From: Acidobacteriota bacterium
Lineage (GTDB): Bacteria > Acidobacteriota > Terriglobia > Acidiferrales > UBA7541
Assembly: GCA_021832085.1 (NCBI GenBank)
Contig: JAKBLM010000005.1
Location: forward strand, 87,162-151,161
DNA length: 64,000 nucleotides
Reading direction: 5' to 3'
In this document: piece by piece, positions 1 to 6,987 of the stretch
Position numbering within the stretch: the first letter of the stretch is position 1
Layout of the letters: each line of letters opens with the position of its first letter
The notes under the pieces: generated by a model
The model's database searches: none
Told to the model about the DNA's origin: nothing
Seen by the model: only the letters and a program-made list of their open reading frames with translations
Position numbers and translations under genes: made by a program

Positions 1-1
1 C

Positions 2-760
2 GAAGGGACGATCACGCCGCGCACGCGGGCGATTTTGCCGGTGCACCTCTACGGGCGGCCGGCAGCCATGGACGCCTTTGAGGAATTGGCGCGCCGGCAC
101 GGCATCGCCCTGATCGAAGACGCCTGCCAGGCTCACGGCGCGCGCTACCACGGCCGGCCGGTGGGGGCCTTCAGCCTGGCTTCGGCTTTCAGTTTCTACC
201 CCACGAAAAACCTGGGCGCCTACGGCGAGGGCGGAGCGTTGCTCACGGCCGACGAGGCGGTGGCCGAGATGGTGCGTTCGTTGCGCAATCACGGGCAAAG
301 CAGCCGCTATGTGCACGAGCGGATCGGCTACAACTACCGCATGGAGGCTTTTCAGGCGGGCGTGCTGCGCGTCAAGATCCGCTGGCTCGAGCGGTGGAAC
401 GAGTATCGCCGGCGGATCGGCGCGCTCTACCGCGAGCGGCTATCAGAGGCCCGGCTCGATATGCCTGTCGACGAACCGGAAACCTATCCCGTGTACCACG
501 CCTTTGCCGTCTACGTGGACGAGCGCGACAAGGTGCGCGAGAAGCTCGCCGAAAAGGGAATCGACACCGCGCTCTACTATCCCGAGCCGCTGCATTTTCA
601 GCGGGCCTGCTCTGAACTCGGCTATGGCCCGGGCAGTTTGCCGGCGACCGAACGAGCTTGCCAGCGTGTGCTCTGCCTGCCGATCTCACCCGAGCTGACC
701 ACCGAACAGGCCGAGTATGTGGCCGATTGCCTGGTCGGAATCGTCGGCAAGAAGTCGTAG
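2..760 (+). CDS. DegT/DnrJ/EryC1/StrS-family PLP aminotransferase, C-terminal part (runs off left edge)
   Basis: The open frame continues to the left edge (residues EGTITPRTRAILPVHLYG are readable from base 2), so the true start lies outside the window. Sugar aminotransferases of this family transfer an amino group to a keto-sugar nucleotide using pyridoxal phosphate. Visible family features are PVHLYG, then IEDACQAHG (the Asp that contacts the PLP pyridine), then SFYPTKNLGAYGEGG, whose Lys (codon at about 206-208) forms the Schiff base. RSLRNHGQ and YNYRMEAFQAGVL follow as usual. The C-terminal substrate part (YYPEPLHFQ) is intact. It is probably involved in polysaccharide or nucleotide-sugar metabolism; the exact substrate cannot be read. 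It is convergent with the lasso operon and not obviously part of it. Confidence 0.93.
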   Translation, partial: EGTITPRTRAILPVHLYGRPAAMDAFEELARRHGIALIEDACQAHGARYHGRPVGAFSLASAFSFYPTKNLGAYGEGGALLTADEAVAEMVRSLRNHGQSSRYVHERIGYNYRMEAFQAGVLRVKIRWLERWNEYRRRIGALYRERLSEARLDMPVDEPETYPVYHAFAVYVDERDKVREKLAEKGIDTALYYPEPLHFQRACSELGYGPGSLPATERACQRVLCLPISPELTTEQAEYVADCLVGIVGKKS

Positions 761-887
761 AGAAAAACTCCGAACTCGTTCCACCCTTCTCGAGAAGCCG
801 TCCTGGGAAGCGGCTCTACAAGGAGCTGCTCGGACCGGCCCCCTTGCCAAAGGCCCACGGAGCGGTTTCGCCAGTGAGAAACGCGGA

Positions 888-2051
888 CTACCGGCGAAAG
901 AGGCGAAGCGGGCGAAGCAGCGCGTAGGCAAAGCCGAGCGGCGCGGGCAAGTGTATAGCGTTCCAGTCGTCCGCGGCGGGGGTGGTTGCTAAGCGCGCCA
1001 CGTAGCGCAGGCCCGGCCAGAAACCGTCGACCATCCGCATCCGGTAGCGCAACTGCTCGCGCCGGCCGAGCGGAGCCGGTGCGAACAGGCGCGCGGCAAG
1101 CCAACGCGCTTCGGCTTGTGCGTGGGCATCGGCTTGCGCCGCGGCCAAGACGCTTTCCGGCACAGGCGCCTGCATGGTTTCATTTGCCAGGAGCAGAGCC
1201 ACATTCGTCATGCGGCGGCAGGCCATGGCATCGGCACGCGCCAAGGCACTATCCCAGTCAAAACCTGGCACATCGATCAGATGGGCGATGTCGCAGATCC
1301 AGAGCAACTCCGCCCAGAAATCCTTTGCGCCATGTACGGCCAGCAGCGTCAGCGTATCTTCGCGGGAAAAAGTGAGCACGCGGCGGCCCAGCAGCGTGAC
1401 CGGCCGGAGGGCACAGAGCAGCGGCTCAAGATCGGGCGGAGCGGGAAAGTGGCGCAGGGTGAGTTCGGTGTGCAACTCGACCTGGACGTCACTTTCTGCC
1501 GCAAGAAAAACGTACTCGCTGGGAATCGGCGCGCCAGAAGCGCCCAAGGCCGGATTTGCCGGCCGGTAGCCGATGGCTTCGAGCAGTCGCCAAGCGGCGG
1601 CCAAGTCGCGATGCGGCAGGATGAAATCGAGATCGACGAACTGCCGCAGCGCCAGATTGCCATAAGCCAATTCGGCCAGCACCGGGCCTTTGTAAGGAAC
1701 CAAGGTGATTTTTCCGGCTTCGGCACGCGCGACGATTTCGAGGAGTTTTGCGGCCAGGCGCAGGTTTTGTGCCGCGGTCGCCATCGCCTCGGTCCGAAAG
1801 GCCACAATTGTCTCGGCGGGCACGACCGTTCCGCCTAGTTCCTGAAGCACAGGATAGCAGAGACCCACAACGCGCTGCGCTCGTGCCGTCTCGAGCACGA
1901 GACGCCAATCGACCGTTTCGCCGAGCAGCGCAGCAATTGACGCGCGCTGATCCGGGGATGGCGGGGCGGCGGAGCACGCGACGACCAGCCGATGCTCAGG
2001 CCGCAGATCGGCGCGTTGTGCGACGCGGAGACGTTGTGCAGCGCTTGGCAC
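888..2051 (-). CDS. Nucleotidyltransferase family protein (PF14907 type), last gene of the lasso operon
   Basis: This is a 387-residue protein if it starts at the GTG at 2051; the frame stays open upstream to 2243, but that would overlap the kinase gene and adds a basic, low-quality sequence. The family pattern is visible: LVPYKGPVLAELAYG, then RQFVDLDFIL (Asp-x-Asp metal site), then a helix ending EAIGY, and later VQVELHTELT. This matches uncharacterised nucleotidyltransferases that accompany lasso-peptide and related RiPP clusters beside an HPr-kinase homologue. It begins about 70 bases after the kinase stop, on the same strand. Inference: it acts after the kinase, for example by adding a nucleotidyl or sugar-phosphate group to a phosphorylated lasso tail. 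The target is not shown by the sequence, and the start codon is uncertain. Confidence 0.8.
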   Translation of the reverse strand: MPSAAQRLRVAQRADLRPEHRLVVACSAAPPSPDQRASIAALLGETVDWRLVLETARAQRVVGLCYPVLQELGGTVVPAETIVAFRTEAMATAAQNLRLAAKLLEIVARAEAGKITLVPYKGPVLAELAYGNLALRQFVDLDFILPHRDLAAAWRLLEAIGYRPANPALGASGAPIPSEYVFLAAESDVQVELHTELTLRHFPAPPDLEPLLCALRPVTLLGRRVLTFSREDTLTLLAVHGAKDFWAELLWICDIAHLIDVPGFDWDSALARADAMACRRMTNVALLLANETMQAPVPESVLAAAQADAHAQAEARWLAARLFAPAPLGRREQLRYRMRMVDGFWPGLRYVARLATTPAADDWNAIHLPAPLGFAYALLRPLRLFRR

Positions 2052-2122
2052 GTTGACATTATGTGCTGGAAATAGGAAAGACGGCGAGAAATGCCAGGCA
2101 CCAGAGCGTCCGGCTCTCGGTT

Positions 2123-3127
2123 TCAGTGCCCAGCAAACGCAGGGTTCCCGGCGCGCACGTTGTTCACCACGAGTTCGCAAAGGTGGCGCAGCTTTCGGAG
2201 ATCGCTCGACGGCGTCAGCCTTTGCACCGGAGCCCTGCGGCACATTTCTCCTAGCAAACGGAATTCGTGGGCTTTTTGCTCCCCGTCGAGCACCAGACTC
2301 TCGAATCCATTGGCGAGAAGAAGCACCAATTGCTCAGCGTCGTTGACCGGTTCGATCCTGGGGGCCGCCGGGTCGGCGCTCCGCGGAGTAAGGAGGTAGA
2401 TAGCGCCCAGCGGCGCCGGCCTATCACGGAACTTCCCGGAGAGCTCGCCCATCCGGACCAGGTATTTCTCTTCACTGGGATGAACGCGGGGAAAGCTTCG
2501 GGCGGAGCCGCCGTAAAGCAGTTCCGCGGAGTCTGGCCACAGGCAAACTCGCGGGAAACTTGGAACCACAAGTAGCTCCCCCGATTCCTCTCGCTTCACG
2601 GCGGAGATGTCGTCGGCCAGCAGCGGGCATCCTTGCTCGGCGAACGCCGCTGCGGTGCTCGATTTCCCTGTCCCCGGATCTCCTGCGAACAGCACGGCCT
2701 TGCCATCAATCGCGACCGCACTGGCGTGAAGACAAACGTATCCACGCAGGTGCAGCGCAAAGCCAAAAACCTGGCCGAGCAGGTAAGCACTGACATCGGC
2801 GAAGGGAACCGAGTCGTGCCACTTGGCCCAAATCGACCTGCCGTTACGCTCGATCGCGAACGAGAAACCGTAGCCGTAGCGAAAAAAATAGTACCCGGAG
2901 CCGGTTTCGCACCAAGTTTGAAGGACCGGTTGGCCTTGGGCGACGCGGGACTCGCTGATAAAAAAAGGTTTCGTATTTGCCAGACGTTCCGCGTCTATCC
3001 CGGGCGGAAGCTTCTGCAGGTAGATCGAGACGTCAGTTCGTTTTCCGCCCCCGGGGTGAGATTCCGATAATCCCACAACAGCCCGCTCTGACAGCACACT
3101 GAGCCCGTACAGACGATAGCGGAACAA
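2123..3127 (-). CDS. HPr kinase-like lasso peptide kinase (K protein)
   Basis: This 334-residue protein starts with TTG, nine bases after the precursor stop and in the same frame, which suggests translational coupling. The N-terminus FRYRLYGLSVLSE resembles the short beta-strand opening of HprK-like proteins. HASAVAIDGKAVLFAGDPG-TGKSS at about 134-157 contains the Walker A loop, and LADDISAV at about 170-177 is the acidic Mg2+/catalytic segment typical of HprK. It is not a bona fide HprK: the neighbours are lasso genes, and there is no PTS context in the window. Homologues in Bacillales lasso clusters (paeninodin type) phosphorylate a C-terminal Ser of the precursor. Here the precursor ends in Gly, so an internal Ser/Thr is the more likely target (inference). 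Confidence 0.86.
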   Translation of the reverse strand: MFRYRLYGLSVLSERAVVGLSESHPGGGKRTDVSIYLQKLPPGIDAERLANTKPFFISESRVAQGQPVLQTWCETGSGYYFFRYGYGFSFAIERNGRSIWAKWHDSVPFADVSAYLLGQVFGFALHLRGYVCLHASAVAIDGKAVLFAGDPGTGKSSTAAAFAEQGCPLLADDISAVKREESGELLVVPSFPRVCLWPDSAELLYGGSARSFPRVHPSEEKYLVRMGELSGKFRDRPAPLGAIYLLTPRSADPAAPRIEPVNDAEQLVLLLANGFESLVLDGEQKAHEFRLLGEMCRRAPVQRLTPSSDLRKLRHLCELVVNNVRAGNPAFAGH

Positions 3128-3136
3128 GGGAAGGGG

Positions 3137-3307
3137 CTACCCGTTGCCGGTTTTAGAGGTCGAATGGTGGCCAGCGCTTGTGGAGCTCGGCTGAACGTCA
3201 TAGGAGCCTTTGCCGCTGGTCCGCGTGATGACTCCCACATCGCCGTAAACCCGGAGCTCGGGAGATCGATACTTTTTTTTGGGCGAGCCTTGTGGGGCAA
3301 GCTTCAT
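3137..3307 (-). CDS. Lasso peptide precursor (A), 56 residues
   Basis: This gene was found by reading the 190-base space between the C and K genes. ATG at 3307 is preceded by AGGAGG six bases upstream, and the stop is TAG at 3137-3139. The leader starts MKLAPQGSPKKK and then carries Y13-x2-P16-x-L18-x3-G22-x5-T28, the exact YxxPxLxxxGxxxxxT signature that B1 binds and that ends with Thr at leader position -2. Cleavage after Arg29 would release a 27-residue core starting TSGKGSYD, placing Asp37 at core position 8, right for an isopeptide ring to the Thr1 amine. The tail is rich in Ser, Thr and Gly, has a His-His pair (47-48) and ends TGNG. It lies 10 bases after the C stop. No function is known for the product. 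Confidence 0.92.
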   Translation of the reverse strand: MKLAPQGSPKKKYRSPELRVYGDVGVITRTSGKGSYDVQPSSTSAGHHSTSKTGNG

Positions 3308-3321
3308 TGTCTTCCTCCTAG
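3308..3321 (-). promoter_or_regulatory. Strong Shine-Dalgarno site of the lasso precursor overlapping the C stop codon
   Basis: Read on the minus strand, the end of the C gene is GCC TAG GAGGAAGACA ATG. The stop codon TAG is itself part of the AGGAGG ribosome binding site of the precursor, six bases before its ATG. It is the strongest ribosome binding site in the operon. This fits the need for a precursor made in excess over its enzymes and supports the assignment of the small gene. Confidence 0.8.
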
Positions 3322-5165
3322 GCTGTTTTATAGTCGATATGGCCGACCGCCTGCAACCAGAAGCTCAGGCAAACTGGCCGTAGATGTGTCCTGGCGGCCA
3401 TGGACGTCGTGGCCGCCGAAATCTGGGGAACCATGTCCCAACGAACAAACCGCTCGAGCTCTGCCGTGGGCCGGAAGTCATCGAGCGATGGCGGTGGCCC
3501 GTCTTTCCAGTGTGCCATCTGCGGGTCGGCGGGCATGGGCGCTTTCGGGCGGAAGCGGATCTCGTCCGGCAGCAGCCCCTGCATGCTTTTCCGCAGCAGC
3601 GTTTTTTCCGAGCACCACGGCCAAGCCGGCAGACTTAACATAAATCCGACCAAACGGATGTCGAAAAAGGGATGCCGCACGTCTTGAAGCGCGCGATTCC
3701 ATCCCCAGTCGAAGCCCTCGAACATTCGTGACCAGAAGGTTCGCATGAGTAGACGGTGAGCCTCGGGGCGAACGGCCTCCTGAGGTACGGCCGGGGCTTC
3801 TCCCTCCAGAAAGCGGTCCCGGAGCGCGAGACGCCGCTCGAGGTCAGGATTCAGCCATTCAGGATAGATGTCCGGCACGTGCCGGCCCTCGCGGTTTTTC
3901 CACCACGCGAGCGCGTAACCAGCTCTCAGGCGTTGCCAGCGCCGAGCCTCGGTCAGGTGCCGGAAGCCGTCCACGGCCAAGCGACCAAAGCGACCCCGCT
4001 GGAGCAACTGACGACAGTATCGCCAGGAGAGAGCGACAAACACAGCATCGCCGCCCTGTCCGGTAAGGGCCACACGGGCACTCGAAGCGGCTGAGCTCAC
4101 AAACGAGCGAGACCCAATCATCAAGATGTTTGTGGTCGGCTCAGGCGTCTGGACGCCGGGCTGGTCCCACCCCTCGAACGGACGGTACTGATCGAATGCA
4201 AAGGGATAGATGGGGATATCTAGGAAGCTTGCCACTATCCGCGCGTATTCGGTCTCGGGGAAAGGGAATAGTTGATGGTACGCAAGCGTATGGGCGGTGA
4301 GCTTATAGCTCCGGCCGCGGGTCTCCAGCAGCCGCTTCGCCAGTGCAGCAACCGAGGAGGAATCCAGGCCCCCACTTATCAGAATAGCCGCCTTGTTCGT
4401 CCTCAGCCGGTCCCCCACCGCTTTTGCGAGCAGGTGCAAAAAGTGCTCTTCATAGTCGCGCTGGCGGGAAAAACGAGGTGGCTGGTCAGCCGGAAGGCTC
4501 CAGTAGAGGCGGGTCAGCAGCTGCCCTCTCCGTGTCACCAGCACGCAGGCAGGTGGCAGTCGGCGGATGGCTTCGAAGGCTGTTCGATCAAAGTCTCTGC
4601 CGACCTCGAACAGCAGGAAGTCCGCGATGAACAACTCGTCAAGCTCGTCGGAGACATCTTCATGTTCGCGAATGCAGTCCAGGGTGTTACTGAAGATGAC
4701 GCAATCCCTGACATGGGCGTAGAAAAAGGGCTTCACGCCGAAATGGTCGCGGGCGCAGAAGAGCTTTTGCTCGCGCGCGTCCCAGATGGCGAAGGCGAAA
4801 TCTCCGAGCAGATGCTCGACGCAGCCCTCGCCCCAAACGGCATAGGCATGCAGGATCAACTCGGCGTCGGGGCGTTGCTTCGAGCAGGCGCGCCCGCGCG
4901 CGGTGAGGTCGCGGATCAGGTCGTCGCGGGCGTCGATGCGAGCGTCGGCAACGATCCACACCTCGCCATCGAGGCTCGTCGGTTGCCGCTCACCACGGGA
5001 CTCCTCGGTGGTGGCAAAGAGCGTATGTACCAGGACCACATTACCATCGACCCACCGGCCCGTGTTGTCCGGGCCGCGGGAACGGAGGAACTCTTCGAAC
5101 CGCTCAACCAAGACCGGGTCGACCGGCGCGCCATCGAGATTCACGATGCCGGCAATCCCGCTCAT
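3318..5165 (-). CDS. Lasso peptide macrolactam cyclase C (asparagine synthetase-like)
   Basis: A 615-residue protein with an N-terminal Ntn glutaminase-like half and a C-terminal ATP-pyrophosphatase half. It opens MSGIAGIVNLDG, where a true glutamine-dependent asparagine synthetase has Cys at position 2. The Ser replacement is normal for lasso cyclases, which do not need glutamine hydrolysis. The PP-loop ILISGGLDSSSVA lies at about 262-273 and LTGQGGDAVF later marks the synthetase fold. The protein adenylates the ring Asp of the cleaved core, and the freed N-terminus attacks to form the macrolactam. Its ATG overlaps the B2 stop (ATGA), so the two are coupled, and its own stop forms part of the precursor ribosome binding site. 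Confidence 0.93.
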   Translation of the reverse strand: MSGIAGIVNLDGAPVDPVLVERFEEFLRSRGPDNTGRWVDGNVVLVHTLFATTEESRGERQPTSLDGEVWIVADARIDARDDLIRDLTARGRACSKQRPDAELILHAYAVWGEGCVEHLLGDFAFAIWDAREQKLFCARDHFGVKPFFYAHVRDCVIFSNTLDCIREHEDVSDELDELFIADFLLFEVGRDFDRTAFEAIRRLPPACVLVTRRGQLLTRLYWSLPADQPPRFSRQRDYEEHFLHLLAKAVGDRLRTNKAAILISGGLDSSSVAALAKRLLETRGRSYKLTAHTLAYHQLFPFPETEYARIVASFLDIPIYPFAFDQYRPFEGWDQPGVQTPEPTTNILMIGSRSFVSSAASSARVALTGQGGDAVFVALSWRYCRQLLQRGRFGRLAVDGFRHLTEARRWQRLRAGYALAWWKNREGRHVPDIYPEWLNPDLERRLALRDRFLEGEAPAVPQEAVRPEAHRLLMRTFWSRMFEGFDWGWNRALQDVRHPFFDIRLVGFMLSLPAWPWCSEKTLLRKSMQGLLPDEIRFRPKAPMPADPQMAHWKDGPPPSLDDFRPTAELERFVRWDMVPQISAATTSMAARTHLRPVCLSFWLQAVGHIDYKTA

Positions 5166-5653
5166 TGCCAGTTCCCTCGCGCCAACGCGAAATTGCGATC
5201 GAATGCGGCAAAGCGATCGGATACGTCCGACCCGTCGTTGAGAACCGTCCCGCGGGATTCAACCCAGGCATGCGCCTCGAATCCGTTTTCTCCCTTACGA
5301 ACGCCGATGCGCAACTGCGCCGGAATTCCCTGCCGTTCCAGCAGACGCATGAGTACGAGCGAATGAGCCAGGCAGGTGCCACCAGCGTACCCTGCGGCAA
5401 CGGCCACCAAGCGAGCGGTGCGGCGAGTACGGTAGGCGAGGTTTGCATCCGAAAGCGAGGCCACGATGGAAAGGTCACTGGCTGAAGCCCGTACCACGGT
5501 GTGCGCGCCATGACAGCGGTCGAGAAGTGCCAGCACGCGGCGAAAACCGAGCGTGTGCAAACCCACGCGCACTGCTGGCAACAAGACCAGCGCGGCGAGC
5601 AGTACCGACTGCTCTGGCTCGGGAAGCTGCCGGAACTTTCGCCAGTTATTCAT
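5162..5653 (-). CDS. Lasso peptide leader peptidase B2 (transglutaminase-like, Transglut_core3)
   Basis: A 163-residue protein starting at ATG 5653, which overlaps the end of B1 by eight bases; the frame upstream of this ATG is B1 sequence in another frame. It carries the Cys-His-Asp triad of the transglutaminase-like protease: GGTCLAHS (Cys94), EAHAWVE (His128) and LNDGSD (Asp140). The N-terminal helical stretch LLAALVLLPAVRVGLHTLG is typical of B2 proteins. B2 cuts the leader off the precursor after the conserved Thr-x step and passes the core to C. Its size and the gene order B1-B2-C are as in split-B lasso clusters. Confidence 0.93.
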   Translation of the reverse strand: MNNWRKFRQLPEPEQSVLLAALVLLPAVRVGLHTLGFRRVLALLDRCHGAHTVVRASASDLSIVASLSDANLAYRTRRTARLVAVAAGYAGGTCLAHSLVLMRLLERQGIPAQLRIGVRKGENGFEAHAWVESRGTVLNDGSDVSDRFAAFDRNFALARGNWQ

Positions 5654-5930
5654 TCTTGATTTCGAGCAGGCCGCTCTCCACCAGCTTGCCGACCAGAGTC
5701 TCCATATCTTGCCGCAAGCGTCCGGCATCAACTTCGTAACAGGAGAGCAATTCCTGATAGGCCGCCTCGACGTTGTCGGCTTTCGCCAGCGTTTCCCACA
5801 TCCGCGTACCTACAGAATCCAGGCCGAAATAGCGCTCGGTTTTCAGATCGAGCAACACCGATTCCTCGCCAACCTGCTGCAGGAGCACGTGCGGTGGCAC
5901 AACTACACGCGCGTGGAACGAAATAGGCAA
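5646..5930 (-). CDS. Lasso peptide B1, PqqD-like RiPP recognition element
   Basis: About 94 residues from the proposed TTG at 5930. The PqqD fold is clear: VVVPPHVLLQQVG, then ESVLLDLKTERYFGLDSVGTRMWETL, then LLSCYEVDAGRLRQDMETLV and GKLVESGLLE. B1 binds the precursor leader at its Tyr/Pro/Leu motif and presents it to B2. The frame is open up to a TTG at 5996, but that codon lies inside a good -10 promoter element. The TTG at 5930 instead follows GGAGAG six bases upstream and gives a normal B1 N-terminus, so the shorter start was chosen. It is the first gene of the lasso operon. Confidence 0.9.
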   Translation of the reverse strand: MPISFHARVVVPPHVLLQQVGEESVLLDLKTERYFGLDSVGTRMWETLAKADNVEAAYQELLSCYEVDAGRLRQDMETLVGKLVESGLLEIKNE

Positions 5931-5986
5931 ACTACACTCTCCACACTCGACAAAACGCGACGTGTCAATGAATCCCGACCCGGGCG

Positions 5987-5995
5987 ATTGTAGCA
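5987..5995 (-). promoter_or_regulatory. Extended -10 promoter element of the lasso operon
   Basis: Read on the minus strand, the bases are TGCTACAAT, an extended -10 (TGn plus a 5/6 match to TATAAT). No good -35 is seen 17 bases upstream, which is usual for extended -10 promoters. Transcription would start near 5980, leaving a leader of about 50 bases before the B1 start at 5930. It sits in the divergent space between the lasso operon and the ABC exporter genes. Confidence 0.45.
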
Positions 5996-6159
5996 AAACG
6001 AGACTGAGGAAAATAGAGGACGTGCTTGTTTGACTAGTACCGGAAGTACCAAAACGCCATGGCCCCGCTGGCCCAGAAAGCAGCGTCTCCCACGAGCCGG
6101 GAATCGGACCGCTCTAGCGAGCCGGGTTGGCCCAACTGGATTTTTCACAGCTCTTTCGC

Positions 6160-6165
6160 TATAAC
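6160..6165 (+). promoter_or_regulatory. Possible -10 element for the ABC exporter genes
   Basis: TATAAC is a 5/6 match to the sigma-70 -10 box and lies 21 bases before the GTG at 6187. No convincing -35 is present at 17 bases. If used, it would put the transcript start downstream of the TTG at 6127, supporting the GTG at 6187 as the ATPase start. Confidence 0.3.
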
Positions 6166-6186
6166 GGCAGGGCACAAGGGCAGCCT

Positions 6187-6987
6187 GTGGAAGCGATTCT
6201 GGTCGAAAAGCTCACCAAGCAGTTTCCTCCGGCGTATTCGGGCTGGCGCACGCTGCTACAGGTGGTGGCGCCGGCGACGGTGCGGGCGCTTAGCGGCGTC
6301 TCGTTCGAGGTGGGTGAAGGCAAGGTGTTGGCGCTGGTGGGGGAAAACGGAGCGGGAAAATCGACGCTGCTGCGGATTCTCTCGACGCTGTTGGTGCCGA
6401 CGACGGGGCGGGCAGTGGTGGCGGGCTTCGATGTGGAACGCGAGGCCGCTTCGGTGCGGCGCCGCATCGGGTACCACAGCGGAGCGGATTTCGGTTTCTA
6501 CGGGCGGCTCACCGGCCGGGAGAACCTGGAATTCTTTGGATCGTTGAGCGGGCTCTCGCGGCGGGAGACAAACGACCGAATCGCCGAGATGAAAGAGCCC
6601 TTGGGACTCGGCCCGGCACTCGACCGGCAGGCGCGAGGACTGTCTTCGGGCACGACGAATCGGCTCGGGCTGGCGCGAGCCATTCTTCATCGGCCGCCGG
6701 TGCTGATGCTGGACGAACCGACACGGAGTCTCGATCCTGTGGCCTCGGCCGAATTCCGCGGCGTACTGAAAGAGTTGGTGCGGCGCGACGGCACCACGGT
6801 CCTCTTTGCCTCTCATATTCTGAGCGAAGTGGAGGAACTGGCCGACCAAGTGGCGCTGATCAGCGGCGGTTCGCTGCTGGCCTTCGACAAGCCGCAAGGT
6901 TTGCTGGCGAAGACTGGCGCCGGATCGGTGCAGCAGGCGATTGAAACGCTGCTCACGCGTGCCGCCGCTGCGGGAACGCGGCAATGA
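6187..6987 (+). CDS. ABC transporter ATP-binding protein, NatA/CcmA type (probable lasso exporter)
   Basis: About 266 residues from GTG 6187; the frame is open to a TTG at 6127. The Walker A loop is GENGAGKST, the signature is a variant, LSSGTTNRLGLARAIL (Ser for Gly at position 3), Walker B is VLMLDEPTRSLDP, and the switch His is in FASHILSE. The stop overlaps the start of the permease (ATGA), so the pair is one transporter. It is divergent from and adjacent to the lasso operon, sharing a short intergenic region. Known lasso clusters usually have a fused TMD-NBD exporter D; a split ABC-2 type pair here is a plausible replacement for export or immunity (inference from position only). Confidence 0.88.
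   Translation: MEAILVEKLTKQFPPAYSGWRTLLQVVAPATVRALSGVSFEVGEGKVLALVGENGAGKSTLLRILSTLLVPTTGRAVVAGFDVEREAASVRRRIGYHSGADFGFYGRLTGRENLEFFGSLSGLSRRETNDRIAEMKEPLGLGPALDRQARGLSSGTTNRLGLARAILHRPPVLMLDEPTRSLDPVASAEFRGVLKELVRRDGTTVLFASHILSEVEELADQVALISGGSLLAFDKPQGLLAKTGAGSVQQAIETLLTRAAAAGTRQ

Noticed and set aside
2..760. The aminotransferase as a member of the lasso cluster
   Set aside because: It is on the opposite strand, convergent with the operon, and belongs to a common sugar-aminotransferase family; nothing ties it to lasso synthesis.
2051..2122. A second lasso precursor between the kinase and the nucleotidyltransferase
   Set aside because: The 72 bases contain no ATG/GTG frame with the YxxPxL pattern; the divergent region before B1 also has none.
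2995..3300. A 101-codon frame on the minus strand across the lasso precursor
   Set aside because: It is out of frame with the precursor and the kinase, has no ribosome site, and its translation is not protein-like. The shorter gene at 3137-3307 has a strong ribosome site and the lasso motif.
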